Assembly (NCBI GenBank): GCA_911728435.2
Contig: OU452201.1
Location: forward strand, 11,160,001 to 11,224,000
DNA length: 64,000 nt
Source: Apoderus coryli
Lineage: Eukaryota; Arthropoda; Insecta; Coleoptera; Attelabidae
Reading direction: 5' to 3'
In this document: positions 22,860-35,453 of the stretch, in pieces
How the letters are laid out: each line of letters opens with the position of its first letter
Numbering within the stretch: the first letter of the stretch is position 1
Made by a program: the position numbers and the translations under genes
The notes under the pieces: model-generated
What the model was told of the DNA's origin: nothing
Database searches by the model: none
The model's input: only the letters and a program-made list of their open reading frames with translations

Positions 22860-25012
22860 CATTTCACTACATTTGTCGGATAAATTTTCCAAAATGCGAC
22901 CACTCTTTGACGCTCTAAACAAAAAGTTTTCTTCCTTGGCACCCTTTGAGGAGTGCCGTAGTATAGACGAATAAATGGTTCCATATTATGGGGGTCATGT
23001 AACCAAACAATTTACCCCCATGGGGTTACAAATTATGGATGGGAACAACAAAACATTGTTACATCGAATGGTTTGAACCATACCAAGAGACAAGCACGCA
23101 ACTCCCAGAGATTTATCGGCATCTCGGATTAGGAGCTAGCGTAGTATTGGGTCTGCCAGATAACTTTTTTTTTTTTTGAAAATGCTATAAAAGAAAAACT
23201 GCTGAATATTTTCTCAAATTTCTTTTTTTATTTGAAAGTACAATCCTTCCGGTTAATAATGACAAATAATTTCATTCAAATGGCTGCCTCGGCTGGCCAT
23301 GCAGTAGCCTACACGATCGGTCAAATTTTTAAGCACATTATCGATTGTGTGCAGCTGTATTTCACCAATGGCTTCACGAATATTGTCCTTTAAAGCGTCA
23401 ATTGTCTCTGGCTTGTCGGCGTAACACTTATCTTTGACGGCACCCCACAAATAATAGTCCAACGGTGTCAAATCGCAGCTCCGAGGTGGCCAAACGACAT
23501 CAGCTCTGCGGCTGATAATGCGATCTTCAAAAACAGGGCGCAAAACATCGAGTGTAGCTTCGGCTGTGTGGCACGTAGCGCCGTCCTGTTGAAACCAAAT
23601 GTTGCCAATATCCTCCTCTTCAATTTTTGTGAACAAAAATTCGTTCAACATGGCCCGATAACGATCGCCATTGACTGTAACGGCCACTCCTTGCTCATTT
23701 TCGAAGAAAAATTGCCCAATTATGCCTCCGGACCAAAATCCGCACCAAACAGTGACTCGTTTTGGGTGCATCGGCTTTTCAATGTATGCGTGCGGGTTTT
23801 CTGTGCCCCAAATGCGACAATTTGGTTGTTTACATACCCGCCAAGATCAAAATGAGCTTCATCTGAAAAGATGATTTTTTTTGGCAAAATCGGCATCTTC
23901 TGTAAGTCGATCGCAGGCCCACTGGGCGAAGCGAAAACGCATTGGATGGTCAGTTGGCTTCAACTCTTGAACCAATTGGACTTTGTATGGCGTCATACCA
24001 AGGTCTTTATGCAAAATTCGTCTCAATGATGTCTCCGAAATGTTCAATTGTTGAGACCGACGGTGAATTGATGTTGATTCTTCTTCCAAAATCCGTACGC
24101 AATTTTCGCACACATTCTGCAACATTACCATGATTTTCAAAGTAATGTCGCAATATTTCCCAGCGTTGTTCAAGCGTATACACAACCATATTCGTTCAGC
24201 GGAAGGATAAAACTAATTATCTGTCAAATCAGACATGAGCTAAGTGTTACCCTTCACGAAATAAGCACTAGTTGAAAAAAAATAAGTTAGATGGCGGACC
24301 CGATACTTCAATTTGCAGATGTACTTTAAACCGTGACAACTTTTTTACGTCGTTAAACTTACTCACAGAACTGAAAGCTAGAGGATTAAAATGTACAGGA
24401 ACACTGTGGGAAAATATGCTTAGTAATTGTCCAATTAAGAATTGAAAAGAATTTAAAAAACAACCGAGTTGAGTATTATTTGAGGGAAGAAGAATCCGTG
24501 ATAATATGCAAATGGAATGATAATAACGTTGAGAGTTCACCATTTCCACTTCTTCAGGCGAAAAGATTTTCACAAAAGAAGAAAAAATATATCAACATCG
24601 ATCTGCCCAACTTCATCAAAAACTATAATGAAAATATGGGAGGAGTTGACCGGGCAGATCAGAATATGAGCTTATATAGAATTAACAGAGGAAAAAAATG
24701 GTATTTTTCTTTATTTTCTCATTGCCTTGATATGGCAGAACAAAATGCATAGCAATTCCATAGCATTTAGAAGATCGATCGCCACTGGTTTATTGGAAAC
24801 TTAAAAAAAAAACAACAAAACGTGGTCCCTCTAAACAAAGTAAAAATCTACATATGCATTCCCGATACGATAGACTTGACCACTTGGTAGTATATCAAGA
24901 GAAACAGACGCGATGCGCTTTTTGTCATAAGAAAGCTGCGTTTAGATGTCAGAAATGTGAAGTTACCCTTCACCCTAAATTGCGTTTTATTAATTATCAC
25001 ACGAAAGATTAG
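22860..25012 (+). pseudogene. piggyBac-type transposase relic, split by a nested element
   Basis: Before the nested insertion: KFSKMRPLFDALNKKF and SIDE*MVPYYGGH (about 22887-23000), the region of the first catalytic Asp, with a stop in the motif. After it: DNFFTSLNLLTELKARG, the second-Asp region (about 24335-24390), TGTLWENML, NYNENMGGVDRADQNMSLYR, the third-Asp region (24625-24685), SLFSHCLDMAEQNA, and a C-terminal cysteine cluster CAFC...CQKC...LHPKLRF (about 24910-24990). This is the normal order of a piggyBac DDE transposase with its C-terminal zinc finger. Many stops and shifts make it non-functional. Confidence 0.88.
23147..24303 (-). mobile_element. DD41D mariner-class element nested in the piggyBac relic
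   Basis: Ends T(T/C)GGGTC(T/C)GCCA are inverted, and TA occurs outside both (23145-23146, 24304-24305). Length is 1157 bp. The - strand transposase runs from about 24189 (YTLEQRWEILRHYFENHGN, first helix-turn-helix) to the TAA at 23253. It carries an FSDEAHFD-like first Asp region (about 23850-23870), FQQDGATCHTAEATL (second Asp) and RSCDLTPLDYYLWGAVK (third Asp), 41 residues between the last two. Two frameshifts (about 24090 and about 23860) break it. Removing it rejoins the piggyBac frame. Confidence 0.9.
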
Positions 25013-26587
25013 TTTATCAAGTTGTAGACTTTTTTTTTATTAAAATAATAAATGTTTTTATACTGGTCTAAATTGTAGTTTGAAATCCTACCGTCCGTTT
25101 TAATACACCAATTATCTCCAAATCTATTTTTCTAAAAAGAAAATTCTATTTAAAAAAAGTGCTCAAAATAATGTTTAAAATATTATAATAAAATAATTAA
25201 ATAAAAGTTTCAGGATTATCTGGGTTAAATATTTTCTAAATATTGAGTTTATTCTTCCTCAATTTCCGAATAAGCTTGTATACTTCTCCAACTCTAAACA
25301 AATAGCTGTGAATATCAAACAACTGAAATCTAAGGGTAGTATAAAATTCTTGGTCTAACACGTAATATGCCAAACAGTAGAGTTCCGTTTTCGTTTGAGA
25401 TACATAACCTTAAACATGAACACTGCTGAAGATATTCTAAACATTCAACATATAAATCAAGAAATGCGTGCAGCAAAAAAACTAAAGGTCACAACGCGGC
25501 ATTTAAAGGAAGTACCTAGTTGTATATGCATTTACTGATTTCAAAATTGTTACTTTCAGATGCTTAAATGGATTAAAGATCGTGAGATAATGTATTAGTT
25601 AAAGGGCACTAAATTTTTATGATGAAATATAATGACTCATGTAGGAAATATGTTTATTATTATTTAACATTTATATTTTACATCTTTTTTTAAATCTGTT
25701 TTACAACAATTTATATGAATTTTAGTTATTTGAAACAAGGATTTTATTTTAACATCGGGACTATAAAAATTATTTAAAGATCATCAGTCTTCTAATTTCT
25801 TCTTCTAATTTCTTCGGTGTCGTACAGGTATATGGTTTCCAGTCAGCCCTTAGAATTATGCTAACATTGTAAACCTTTAATCGCCATAAAAATATCAGTT
25901 TTTTGTAGTTATAAAAATGTCATGAGTACGAAACAAAGCGGTCGAATAAACAATATGTCAAAAATAGCTACTTGGACCTAGAATACTTTTGAGATATTTA
26001 GAAAAAAAACTGAGTGCTACAAATGTAATAATAGATTATATTTCGGGCATTCAAAACTTTACCATTGCTGAGTTATTTATTATTATTATTTTTATTCGGA
26101 AAAGCTTTCAAACATTTACCACATTTAAGAACCATAAGTGTTTTTAAAACATTAGATTGGATTTGAGACCCTTCCCCGTACCCTTATGTTTGGTATGATA
26201 GGTCCTTGGTTTATCCTACATCTTTCTGTCTGATCCAAAAGTTTCAAAATGCCTTTAGACCCATAGGCTCACACTGTATTGTGTACCAAGCATATCACGT
26301 CAGCTGATACTTTTTAAAATAATATTTGTTTATATTATCACACGAAAATAATTATAAAATATAATATATTTATTATTTTATTTGGAAGTACAGTCGCTCA
26401 CTGGAGTACGGTTTGATAAACAGCTAGTGTGTGCTGCCTTAGTTAATCTTTATTGAGTTTACAGGAAAATCAGTGCAAGTGAGTAACAAAAAATTTAATT
26501 TTTTCGCATATAAATTTTTATAATAGGTTTTTGCATAATAAAGGTTTCGAGGGTGTGCGCTATTAAAATCGGAAAACCACATAATAT
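25013..26587. other. Intergenic, no gene seen
   Basis: AT-rich with no delimitable element and no supported ORF. Confidence 0.5.
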
Positions 26588-27010
26588 ACCTTTATCTACG
26601 ACTATTTATTAATAGACGTATTTTGCTTGTGATACTAAGTACAAAATGTAACTCATATTACACAGGTGTGGAATATGAGTTTCATATTCCACACCCGTGG
26701 AATATAAACTTTTATACATATTAGAGCTTCCTTAGATTATTGTTACTATGACAACTAGAGCATTTGCATTTGACACAAATAAAAAATATTTGACGTTTGC
26801 AATAATGTTACGGTTTAGTGTAGAGATTAAATTGTGTTAAACGTAAATTTTAATGGATTCTGACAGTGAAAACGAAATTTCATGTATACTATTCCAGAAA
26901 TGAATAGTCGTAGATAAAGTATAGTATTTGACTCGCGTATAATGGCTATATTACACTCGCCTGTGGCTCGTGTAATATATCTTACATTATACGCTCGTTA
27001 AATAATATAC
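26588..27010 (+). mobile_element. Short inverted-repeat element with ATGGATTCTGA start and hairpin
   Basis: An outer inverted pair contains TTTATCTACGACTATT (26591 on) and AATAGTCGTAGATAAAG (about 26907). Inside are a perfect 14-bp hairpin (26665-26678 with 26682-26695, 3-nt loop) and a short open start MDSDSENEIS (about 26852). The end is a TATTACACTCGCC...GGCTCGTGTAATA palindrome. It shares these parts with the palindrome at 15734-16065. The family is not recognised. Confidence 0.5.
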
Positions 27011-29374
27011 TATTTTATGTTTATATTTGATGATCATTTTTACCACATCACAACACTTAAGTCTAGAAGTGCTTATTAGCCTGACATTATTATTATTAAA
27101 AAATTAAGAAAACCACTGCTAGCCCTTTTAGTATTTTTGTCTCTTTTATTTTAGAAGATCAATGTAAATAGTATTATTAGTAAGTATTAATTAATTTTTA
27201 TTAAGTTAACCTTCAAAAAATTGTACAAAAAGGAAAGAAAAAATTAATTTAGTAGGACTTTAATAAATAGAATAAAATATTTCTTGTCACAATTTTACCT
27301 GCAATCTTTATTATTAATTTTTACTAAATTTGACAGGCTCTGCTTTTCATACGTTCCTTTATTCCTGTATTGATTTTCAAATAGGTATTTTTTGTCACAA
27401 TTTCGCCTTTATAACAAAAATTAGAAAAATACACTATTATACTTTAAACTGTACCTATGCGGGACCCAAAAATTAAAATATTCCCTGGGACTTTGTCACA
27501 TTTTTTTTTTTCATCATTTTTTGAGCTAAATTGTCCATTGCTCCAGGACACCCTTTAGAGAAAATTGAGAAGTATTTAAATTTGGAATATTTAGTTTTGT
27601 TCTCTGATCACTATGGTATAAACAATATTGGTTGATTAAAAATTATTTTACAAAACACAATATTTGAAAGCTTTCTGATGTTGCCGACGTTTCACGGTTC
27701 GCTCTTTTATATAACATTTTATCTATTGTTCATTTTAATAATGTCCTGTATATTATGCCAAATTTAATTACATTTTACATTGGCAATCATTGTAAAGATT
27801 GCTGGGTTTTTTTCAGCAAATATTTTCAAACTGGATTTAGTTTTTTAGTAGTGAAACGGTTATTTCGGTGCAAACCTAGTGCTTTTTTTGGCGAGGTAGG
27901 CTCACATAATTCTAAGTTTTAGAAGGATTTATGATTATAATACATGTATAATAATGATAATTGAACAGTTTTAGGCAAATGCGTTTTTTTTTTCTACCAT
28001 TCAGGTGTTCTTAACAAAAATGTGGCATATTTTAACCCATTAAAGGTTAGATTATTAATTGAAAATCCATGTTCCATGTAAGTAATTCGATTTTCTTTTT
28101 TTTTTTCTTATAAGTCAATACTAGTCCATTGAATCCCCAAGAAGATAGCCCTAAACAACAATATTTAAAAATATATGGAGTGCAACTCGCACTTGGTACG
28201 CTAAAGGCTAATTAGCTTATTCTGAATCATAATGATAATGTTTGTAGAAATTATATTTTACTCGCCAAACTACCAGTTTCCACACTGGTTAAGTTCATAA
28301 TAATAACCATTTAACCATTATTGTATGGTATATCAATAATAATTGGTTAAATTACATAATTGTTTTATATTCGTAAATCAGCGTGAAATGAGTGTCAGCA
28401 AATTCAGCGTTTAAAAAATTTAATTATTCACATTTTAGTAATGATTCTAGTTTGGATTTTCCATTAATAAGTACCTACTTGTGTTTTTTTTTTTCAAATA
28501 TTAAATTAGTTAGGTATAGGTAAAAATTACGACAGCATTAGATAAAATGGTTTGGCTATTGGAATTTTGTTTACTTTGTTTTGCATAATTATAAATACAT
28601 TTTATTTAAATATCCGCATTAAAGTGCAATACATAAATAATTAGGAATTGTTAGAGGCAACTGAAAAAAAGAAGGAATCTATCCCTATAATTTAATAATT
28701 GATTTTTGGGGTCATAAAGTATTGAAATCCTCAGTGGTCATATACCACTTCTTATTGTAATTATTTCACATGGCATAACATATTAATTTCATCATTATAT
28801 ATTAGGACACGCGTATGTGCACCAATTTAGTAATTTTTGTTTTGATGAACCTGAATAAAATCGAAAAAAGAACAGCATTTAAGGAGATCGATTATATAAT
28901 TACGTTTCTAGCATGACAAACACCACAAATTGCTTCATTGAAAATTAAAAAAAAATGTAGCGTAAAATACGAACTTAAAACATTTATATTCTTACCTATA
29001 TATTATAGAAAAAACGCAATATAAAGTATAAACATAAAATAAGAATATATTGCAAAACATTCCAAGAATTACGTCAAGGCATTGGCCCGTTTGCTACCTA
29101 TATTATTAAAACTTTCTCTTTTGCTTCCAAGAAAAGTATAAGCAACTATATAGTGTTTGTGAATCATTTATCAAATATTTTATGCAGTGTATGTCCACGA
29201 TCGATTTTCGGAAATTCATTTGAATTAAATAATTGTGTAATAATATGTTAGTACCTACTAATTTTTGTAGAAATGCAAAATATTGCAGAACAATATTGAC
29301 TTTATGTTTAACATTCAAATTACAAAACGAAATATACTAAGGTCGATAGGAGCCACATCGTTAAAATGTTTTCA
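27011..29374. other. Intergenic, no gene seen
   Basis: AT-rich, with no supported gene, element or RNA. Confidence 0.5.
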
Positions 29375-29690
29375 AGAACGAATATACCGGAAGTTGATGT
29401 CAATTACATTATATTTTTGGATTCTGCATTTTAGTTTATATCAAAAATACCGGTTCGCCTACAAAAAAATCGTAATTTTTACTTGCAGATATTTGTTATT
29501 TTTGATACAGGGTGGTCTAAAAATAAAGTTAAAAATTAAATGGAAAAAAACCGGGGAAAGTAAATTTTTTCAAATGGAACCTAGAGATGTGTTTGTAATC
29601 TTATCTTATTTGGTATTAAAAATACAGGCGACTTTGTATTTGATTGTATATGTCAATATTGTCAATATGTCCATGGATGTAGAATTTTGA
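29375..29690 (+). mobile_element. Diverged partial arm of the 54.5-kb DD41D family
   Basis: Collinear matches to the left arm at 54690-55075 can be seen: ACCGGAAGTTGATG, GCAG(G/A)TATTT, AGGGTGGTC followed by AAAA, and TTTTTTCAAATGGAA. Spacing differs and the sequence is much eroded, so it is an old fragment. Confidence 0.6.
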
Positions 29691-29700
29691 TAAATATCAC

Positions 29701-30121
29701 TGTCAATTATAACTAAAAGGATTTCATGTCCGTAAATATAATAAATGAAAATAATTTCGTGGCAACATGGACTAAAATATTGGTTTTACCTACACAAGGA
29801 ATTTTGTTTAATTTAGCAGGGCCCCAGTCTAATTCAATAGAACCAGACCGAGGCATGGGTCGACAGATACTGACGAATTCGTTTCGCTCTTGTTATGAGC
29901 TCGTCAGAGTACCATAGTCGTTGCCCATCTACAAATATCGGCCTGCATTTAAGCACAATAGGATACACAACAGTAGACACATGTAAACACGTATCATCTA
30001 CATGTAGATAGTAATGCATATCCTATACCAACCTAATTAAACAAAATTCCTTGTGTAGGTAAAACCAATATTTTAGTCCGTTTTGCCACGATATTATTTT
30101 CATTTATTGTCAATTATAACT
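29701..30121. mobile_element. Inverted-repeat element between 14-bp direct repeats
   Basis: Arms of about 75 bp (29741-29815 and 30033-30107) are inverted copies. The block is bounded by an exact 14-bp direct repeat TGTCAATTATAACT (29701-29714 and 30108-30121). The right arm abuts its repeat, while 26 bp separate the left arm from its repeat. No coding capacity. The superfamily is not assigned. Confidence 0.6.
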
Positions 30122-31116
30122 TTATAAAGAGACTCTGACTCTCTAAAATATACAAATGTTTGGAAGAATTAATGCCCAATTTATACCTTTCCTTGTTTTA
30201 AGTAGGGATTATATGTGTTGGAATATCATTATTGTAAATTAAACTAAATATTTGATAAAATCTATTATAAACAATAATAAATAATAATATTGCGTAGTTT
30301 ATTAAACTGACGAAATAATGTATATATGTATACAGCATTTGATTTATGTTAATTAACTTTGTTAATTTATTAAACATTCAAATTTACAATATAGGTAAAC
30401 GATAATAAATTTTCATGACAGTTACAGGTAATCAGAGATGAATTTGATTTATCAAAAAATTACACTTTGGTGGGTCCGATCTATGAATAATTCGTTCACA
30501 GATTTTCTCAAACATCAATATTTAAGATAACTTATTGTATTCCGGAGAGGCTGTATGGCTTTCTGGCTCCACCTAAAAAGGAACGAACCCTTTCCAAAAT
30601 AAAACATCCAAGAATAATTTAAAACCCAACCACTATATTTGGATTTATTCACATTACCCTAGTGTAATAACAAATATGTATTAATACCGAAATTATTACT
30701 CTATCAATAGGTACTATTAGGTATTATCCACTTTAAATATACGTATTATCCACTTTAAATATACGAATGTCATAGTAACATTTAATTGGCAATTCTCTTT
30801 CTTGTCCGATAAACTATGAGCACAGTTTATATACAGTTACTTCACTTCGTGTCGGCACCTTTGTTATCTCTTTCTTAAAAGCAATTCGCCGAATTCGCCG
30901 CCGCTTATAGTTATAGTATAGTATCTTATAGTATATATATAGATATAGTATATATAGCAGCCAGAATGTGGCTGGGATTGCGACGAGTCGATGTCGTTTT
31001 TAGCGTCTACTGACCCTTCTTATCTATAGTTATTATTCTATGCTATGAGTGTGAGGAAATAATGACGTAATGTAAATTTCCGAGTACGTACCTAAGCAAA
31101 CGAACTAATGGTGTTG
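30122..31116. other. Intergenic, TA-rich microsatellite
   Basis: AT-rich. It includes an imperfect TATAG/TATA repeat at about 30905-30958. No gene seen. Confidence 0.5.
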
Positions 31117-31852
31117 GACAATTATTGCTTTCGAGCATAGAAAATTCCGCCTAACTTTCAAGCTCGATATTTTTGGAACCACAGCAAATATCGACCTCCG
31201 GTTTTCACGGGCTGACATATTACCTTTTCGTGAAAGACATTGCTATTTTAAAAAATTTTCAACAGTCAAATTCTTTTTTATACAGGGTGCAAAAAAGTCC
31301 ATGAGTAATATCCGAATTTTGAATGTCTGTAACTTTACGAGAAAAGTTTTTTAATTATATTTCTATGCGTCTTTTTAATCAATGATCTTCGGCAAAAAAA
31401 ATATTTATCAACTGTCCTGTTGTATGCCAATAAGTCAGTTTGTAAGTACTCATAAGCTACATGCCTTTTTTTTTTGTTATTTATCCTTCATTCTTAAGCC
31501 TCATAAAATTAATTCTTACTTTCTGTTGTTGTTAAAAATATTAAATCAGAATTCACTTATGTCCCTTTTAATTTTTGCCTGCCATAGTCTATGTGTTTCT
31601 TCTCTTCTTCTGAAAAAAATCGATGTTTTTCAATCTTTGAGAAAAAAAAGATACTTTTTTGCAGACGATCATTGATTAAAAAACTTCTCTCGGAAAGTAA
31701 CACACATTCAAAATTGGGATACAAATCATTTTTTTAACACCCTGTATAAAGAAGAATTGGAAAGTTGAAAAAGAGGTCGATATTTCGTCTGGTTCCAAAA
31801 ATATCGTACTTGAGATTTAGGCGAAATTTCCTTGCTCGAAACCAACTGTCCT
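31117..31852. mobile_element. Outer inverted-repeat element carrying a nested MITE
   Basis: Arms at about 31117-31201 and 31771-31852 are inverted and share CGAGCATAGAAAATT, GCTCGATATTTTTGGAACCA and ATATCGACCTC in imperfect copies. The centre is filled by the TA-flanked MITE at 31283-31744. The CGAGCATAGAAAATT motif also occurs in the palindrome near 15755. Confidence 0.65.
31283..31744. mobile_element. TA-flanked MITE, mariner-type ends
   Basis: 462 bp with CAGGGTG...CACCCTG ends and TA on both sides. Inverted arms of about 90-120 bp include GAATTTTGAATGTC/TGTAAC and TTTTTTAATCAATGATC. It has no transposase; the open frame across it is incidental. Confidence 0.8.
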
Positions 31853-32501
31853 TGACATTGCGGATTATATTATTTGAAATAGAATATACTCAAGGTAATA
31901 ATTTTAATAAATACAAAATATTTTTTTAATTGAAGAGAAGGAGATCAAGAAATAATGCTTGGTGGAAGGGAAGACGGGTGGTAATACACGTAACAGTAAT
32001 TGGTTTTTGCCTCTGTCAAATCTAATTTTAAAACAAGAAGTTACGATGATGTAAATTTTAAACCACAAAAAAAGTGTATGGATAATAATAAACACGAATG
32101 TGTGAATTAATAAATCAATATTAATACAATACTGTGTATTGTCTGTCATATGTTGAACATGGCAACGCCACAAAATGGTAAATATTATTCACATTTGTTT
32201 AAATATTCCATAAAAAATTATTGCTATTTTACAAAACTTAATTTAACTTCAATTACTATGCATCTTGTACGTTATTTTATGTCTATAATTTTCTCCCCAA
32301 TTTGCCCTGGTATCTTCGGAATGTATGGCTCTATGAAGAACCTCATCTATCACTGTATTTGCAATTTATATTTCCTAAGAATGAAACTAAATCTTGATGG
32401 CCTCGCCAAGGTTAAGAACAATCACTGTTTTTTGCGATCATTCTAATACTCAGTATACGCAGGGGAGTCTAGCAACACGCGTCGGTTTACTGTATCAAAA
32501 C
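31853..32501. other. Intergenic, no gene seen
   Basis: AT-rich, nothing recognised. Open stretches on both strands around 31904-32446 have no similarity I know of. Confidence 0.45.
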
Positions 32502-33433
32502 TAGTGATGCACGGTCCGAATATTACCATCAGAATTTCCAGTTATATTACGTAATATTACCTCTACCATCCGGTAACGTTACATTGTTACTGTAATATTT
32601 CCGAAAAATTTCGTTAATTTTCGGGGTAATATTCCCGGTAATATTCGCTTCAATATTACGTTAAAGTTGGCACCTTGCACTGCTTGTTTCAACATGCTGC
32701 AACACGTCTAGTGATAGCTGTTGCTCTTACGCCGTCGCTATAATATGTGAAGCTCGTTTACATACGAACTAATCGGAAATTCTTACACAATAACCGTGCC
32801 GAAATGAAAAATGTTGCATTAATGACCCCATCAACAGTTACAAATACTTTTAATGAAACTGAATCTGATTTATCCGAGGATTTGTCGGATGAGGGTTTAG
32901 CAAATAATGACTAAATATTTATTTTTACCGACTGAAAACTATTTTTATATGTACCTATTCTTTGGCCTATCTAAAAATTGTGTGATTAAGTTTTAAGGAT
33001 TTTTTTCAGTTTGTGATATGTTGTGATAAAAGCACAAGTTACCTTTTTTAATTATTAATCAAGAGTTAATATTTATTTATAAATTTTGTTTTCATATAAT
33101 CTTAATGTTTACTACTGCACATCAAAATAACATATTATGTCGTTATTTCTAATAAACATAACCTGCATACTTAACTTATTTTTTTTTTTATTATAAAATT
33201 TGTATTAGGCATAAAACTATATAGTTTCAGATTTCAGGTTATTTTGTGTTTTATTGACCTTTTAGAGCCATATAATTGAGGCAATTATTGTTTAATTTGT
33301 TAAAGCTTCTTTGCATATTGTAAAACCAGCTTTTTCTAAGTTGTTCAGCAATATTACCTAATATTACCTAAAATTACGTAATATTTCCAATGTTCTTACC
33401 AAAAAATAAATTACGGGTAATTTTGCATCACTA
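32502..33433 (+). mobile_element. Non-autonomous hAT element with GTAATATTAC-type subterminal repeats
   Basis: Terminal TAGTGATGCA...TGCATCACTA is flanked by an exact 8-bp duplication ATCAAAAC (32494-32501 and 33434-33441), the hAT hallmark. Both subterminal regions are packed with AATATTAC/GTAATATT copies, as expected for transposase binding sites. A short intact reading frame (32804-32914, 36 aa) is all that could remain of a transposase. Confidence 0.9.
32804..32914 (+). CDS. Short acidic ORF inside the hAT element
   Basis: 36 codons with ATG and TAA. The C-terminal half is Glu/Asp/Ser-rich (SDLSEDLSDEG). It may be the C-terminal remnant of the parent hAT transposase reading frame. No family is recognised, and it may simply be chance. 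Confidence 0.3.
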   Translation: MKNVALMTPSTVTNTFNETESDLSEDLSDEGLANND

Positions 33434-33441
33434 ATCAAAAC

Positions 33442-35453
33442 TGCAGCGAATTTGATTTTTTCTTCAATAGAGTCGTATGTAGAACCAATACGGCCACATC
33501 AAAACATTGTACGTATACAGGGAGGCTCTAACAATAGATACATATCAAAGTTATGCTTCTTTCCATTAAACATTTTGATAGTCCGTCAAAAATAAATGCG
33601 ATTTATTATGAGAAGTCATATACCTATATCGAACGGTTTTCATAAAAATCATCAATTTGTGAAAATTTCGAGCCTAAATTAAATTTTTCTAGAAATTATT
33701 TCATTTTGTAGATACACGCGGCTACCGATTTATCGCAATTTATTATAGCTACTTGTGTTTACGCAATTTTAAGACGTCTTGTCTGAAAAATGGTGTGTTT
33801 AGATTCATTTTATTGACATTAATAAAACCTCAAAAACTCTATTTTTAATTTGCCTTATTTAAACACTATGGTTTAAAGATTTTTGCATATTAATATGCTA
33901 TTCATTTGGAAATTGTAGAATTGTTTTATTTACTTTTTAAGGTAGAATAAATATTTGATTTTACGTACGTTCTGTTCATCATTAATTAATATATTGGTAC
34001 TTTATTAACAAAAATACTTTTATTTTATATTTGACGGAATATTAATCTAAGAGAATAATCTTTGCACATGGTCGAAACATGTGCCCGGTTTTTCTAAAAA
34101 CCTACTCATGTAAATATATGTTGTGATTATGCCTTTTTGCTATGTAATGAAACTATGAAACATAATGTATTGTTAGCGGAATTGGCAATTTTTCAAACAC
34201 ATGCCCTGTGCTTCTGCATACGTCAAAATGAAAATAAATAAATATACTTACTATATAGTTAAATATGGTTTAACGATACACATTTTTCTCATTACTTTAC
34301 TAAAAATTTGCCGACCATGATATAAAATTCGTTCAGATAACAGCTAACAAAGTTTAGGTCGTGTTAGCCAATTTTTAAGTTGACTGAGTGAAAGTTCACA
34401 ATCATGACGTGACAATTAGTATTGTAATTATCATCAATTTATGTATTAGGTATGTATTATCCAATTTAATTAAAAATATAACTTAATAGCAGACGGGCAA
34501 TGTGTTTATGTTTTAAATATTTAACCTTTTACTTTTTAACGTTTCATAACTAAGTGTAAAAGTAATTATCTATCTGAAACAATTTATATAGAAAATTGAA
34601 ATTAACGCGGATAACTTGAAAATATCAACAGTTTCAGTTTCTGCATTCACGCAAATATACTTGGAAGAAGTGACAGGATGATCAGCGAATCTTGACGCAG
34701 GAATTATCCAGAAGCATAGCATAGCAACGATATTTTTACTATTACTTTTATGTTATAAAACAAGTGAATAATCCAACAATAAGTTACCGACAAATTGTTT
34801 ATTTGAAAAAATATATTTATAAAACTACTTTGAGAAAATTAAAATAAATATTTTGATAAAATCTTATAAATGAAACGATAGAATAGTTGAGTTGCAATGG
34901 AAATATTATTATTACTATATACCATACCTAATATTTATTCCAAAATTATGAACTATTTAAAATTCTTAGATTTTAGTATGTAACAATTTGCGTATAACTA
35001 TTTTTTTTTTGTACGATACTATTTTCCGGGAGAATGTTTCAAGTGAAGGGTGCTACATGTAATGGGAAGCACCTGAGCAATGACTCCCAGGGGTGTCGCC
35101 AAGCTTTGATAATATTAATAACTTAGTGCTTGCAAAATAATTCACATCGAACTGAATCTGTTTCGAGAATTCAAACTCTTGCTGACGTTAATGATGTGAT
35201 TATACAGGTTTTGTCATAAAGGTTGGCACGTTCGATTGATTTAGAAATTAATCTCTTATTTTTATAAAATTTGAATTCATTTGGTGACATTATTTTACCA
35301 AATAAAAGCAAAACTATATTTTTTTACTACGTATCACAATCAAATTGTTGAACTATTATTATATAAAATGGATACATTTTACTTTAACCGTCTGATACTT
35401 ATTCAATTGTAGCTTCATTATTATTATTAATTATTTATTTTTTTAACTTCCAG
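33442..35453. other. Upstream region of the ETS gene
   Basis: AT-rich. It ends in TTTTAACTTCCAG just before the first coding ATG, so it includes intron sequence downstream of an unseen 5' UTR exon. A CAGGGAGGCTC stretch at about 33519 may be a transposon end. Confidence 0.45.

Noticed and set aside
31382..31675. Open frame of 97 codons, hydrophobic
   Set aside because: It lies wholly inside a TA-flanked MITE and its Phe/Leu richness is due to T-rich sequence.
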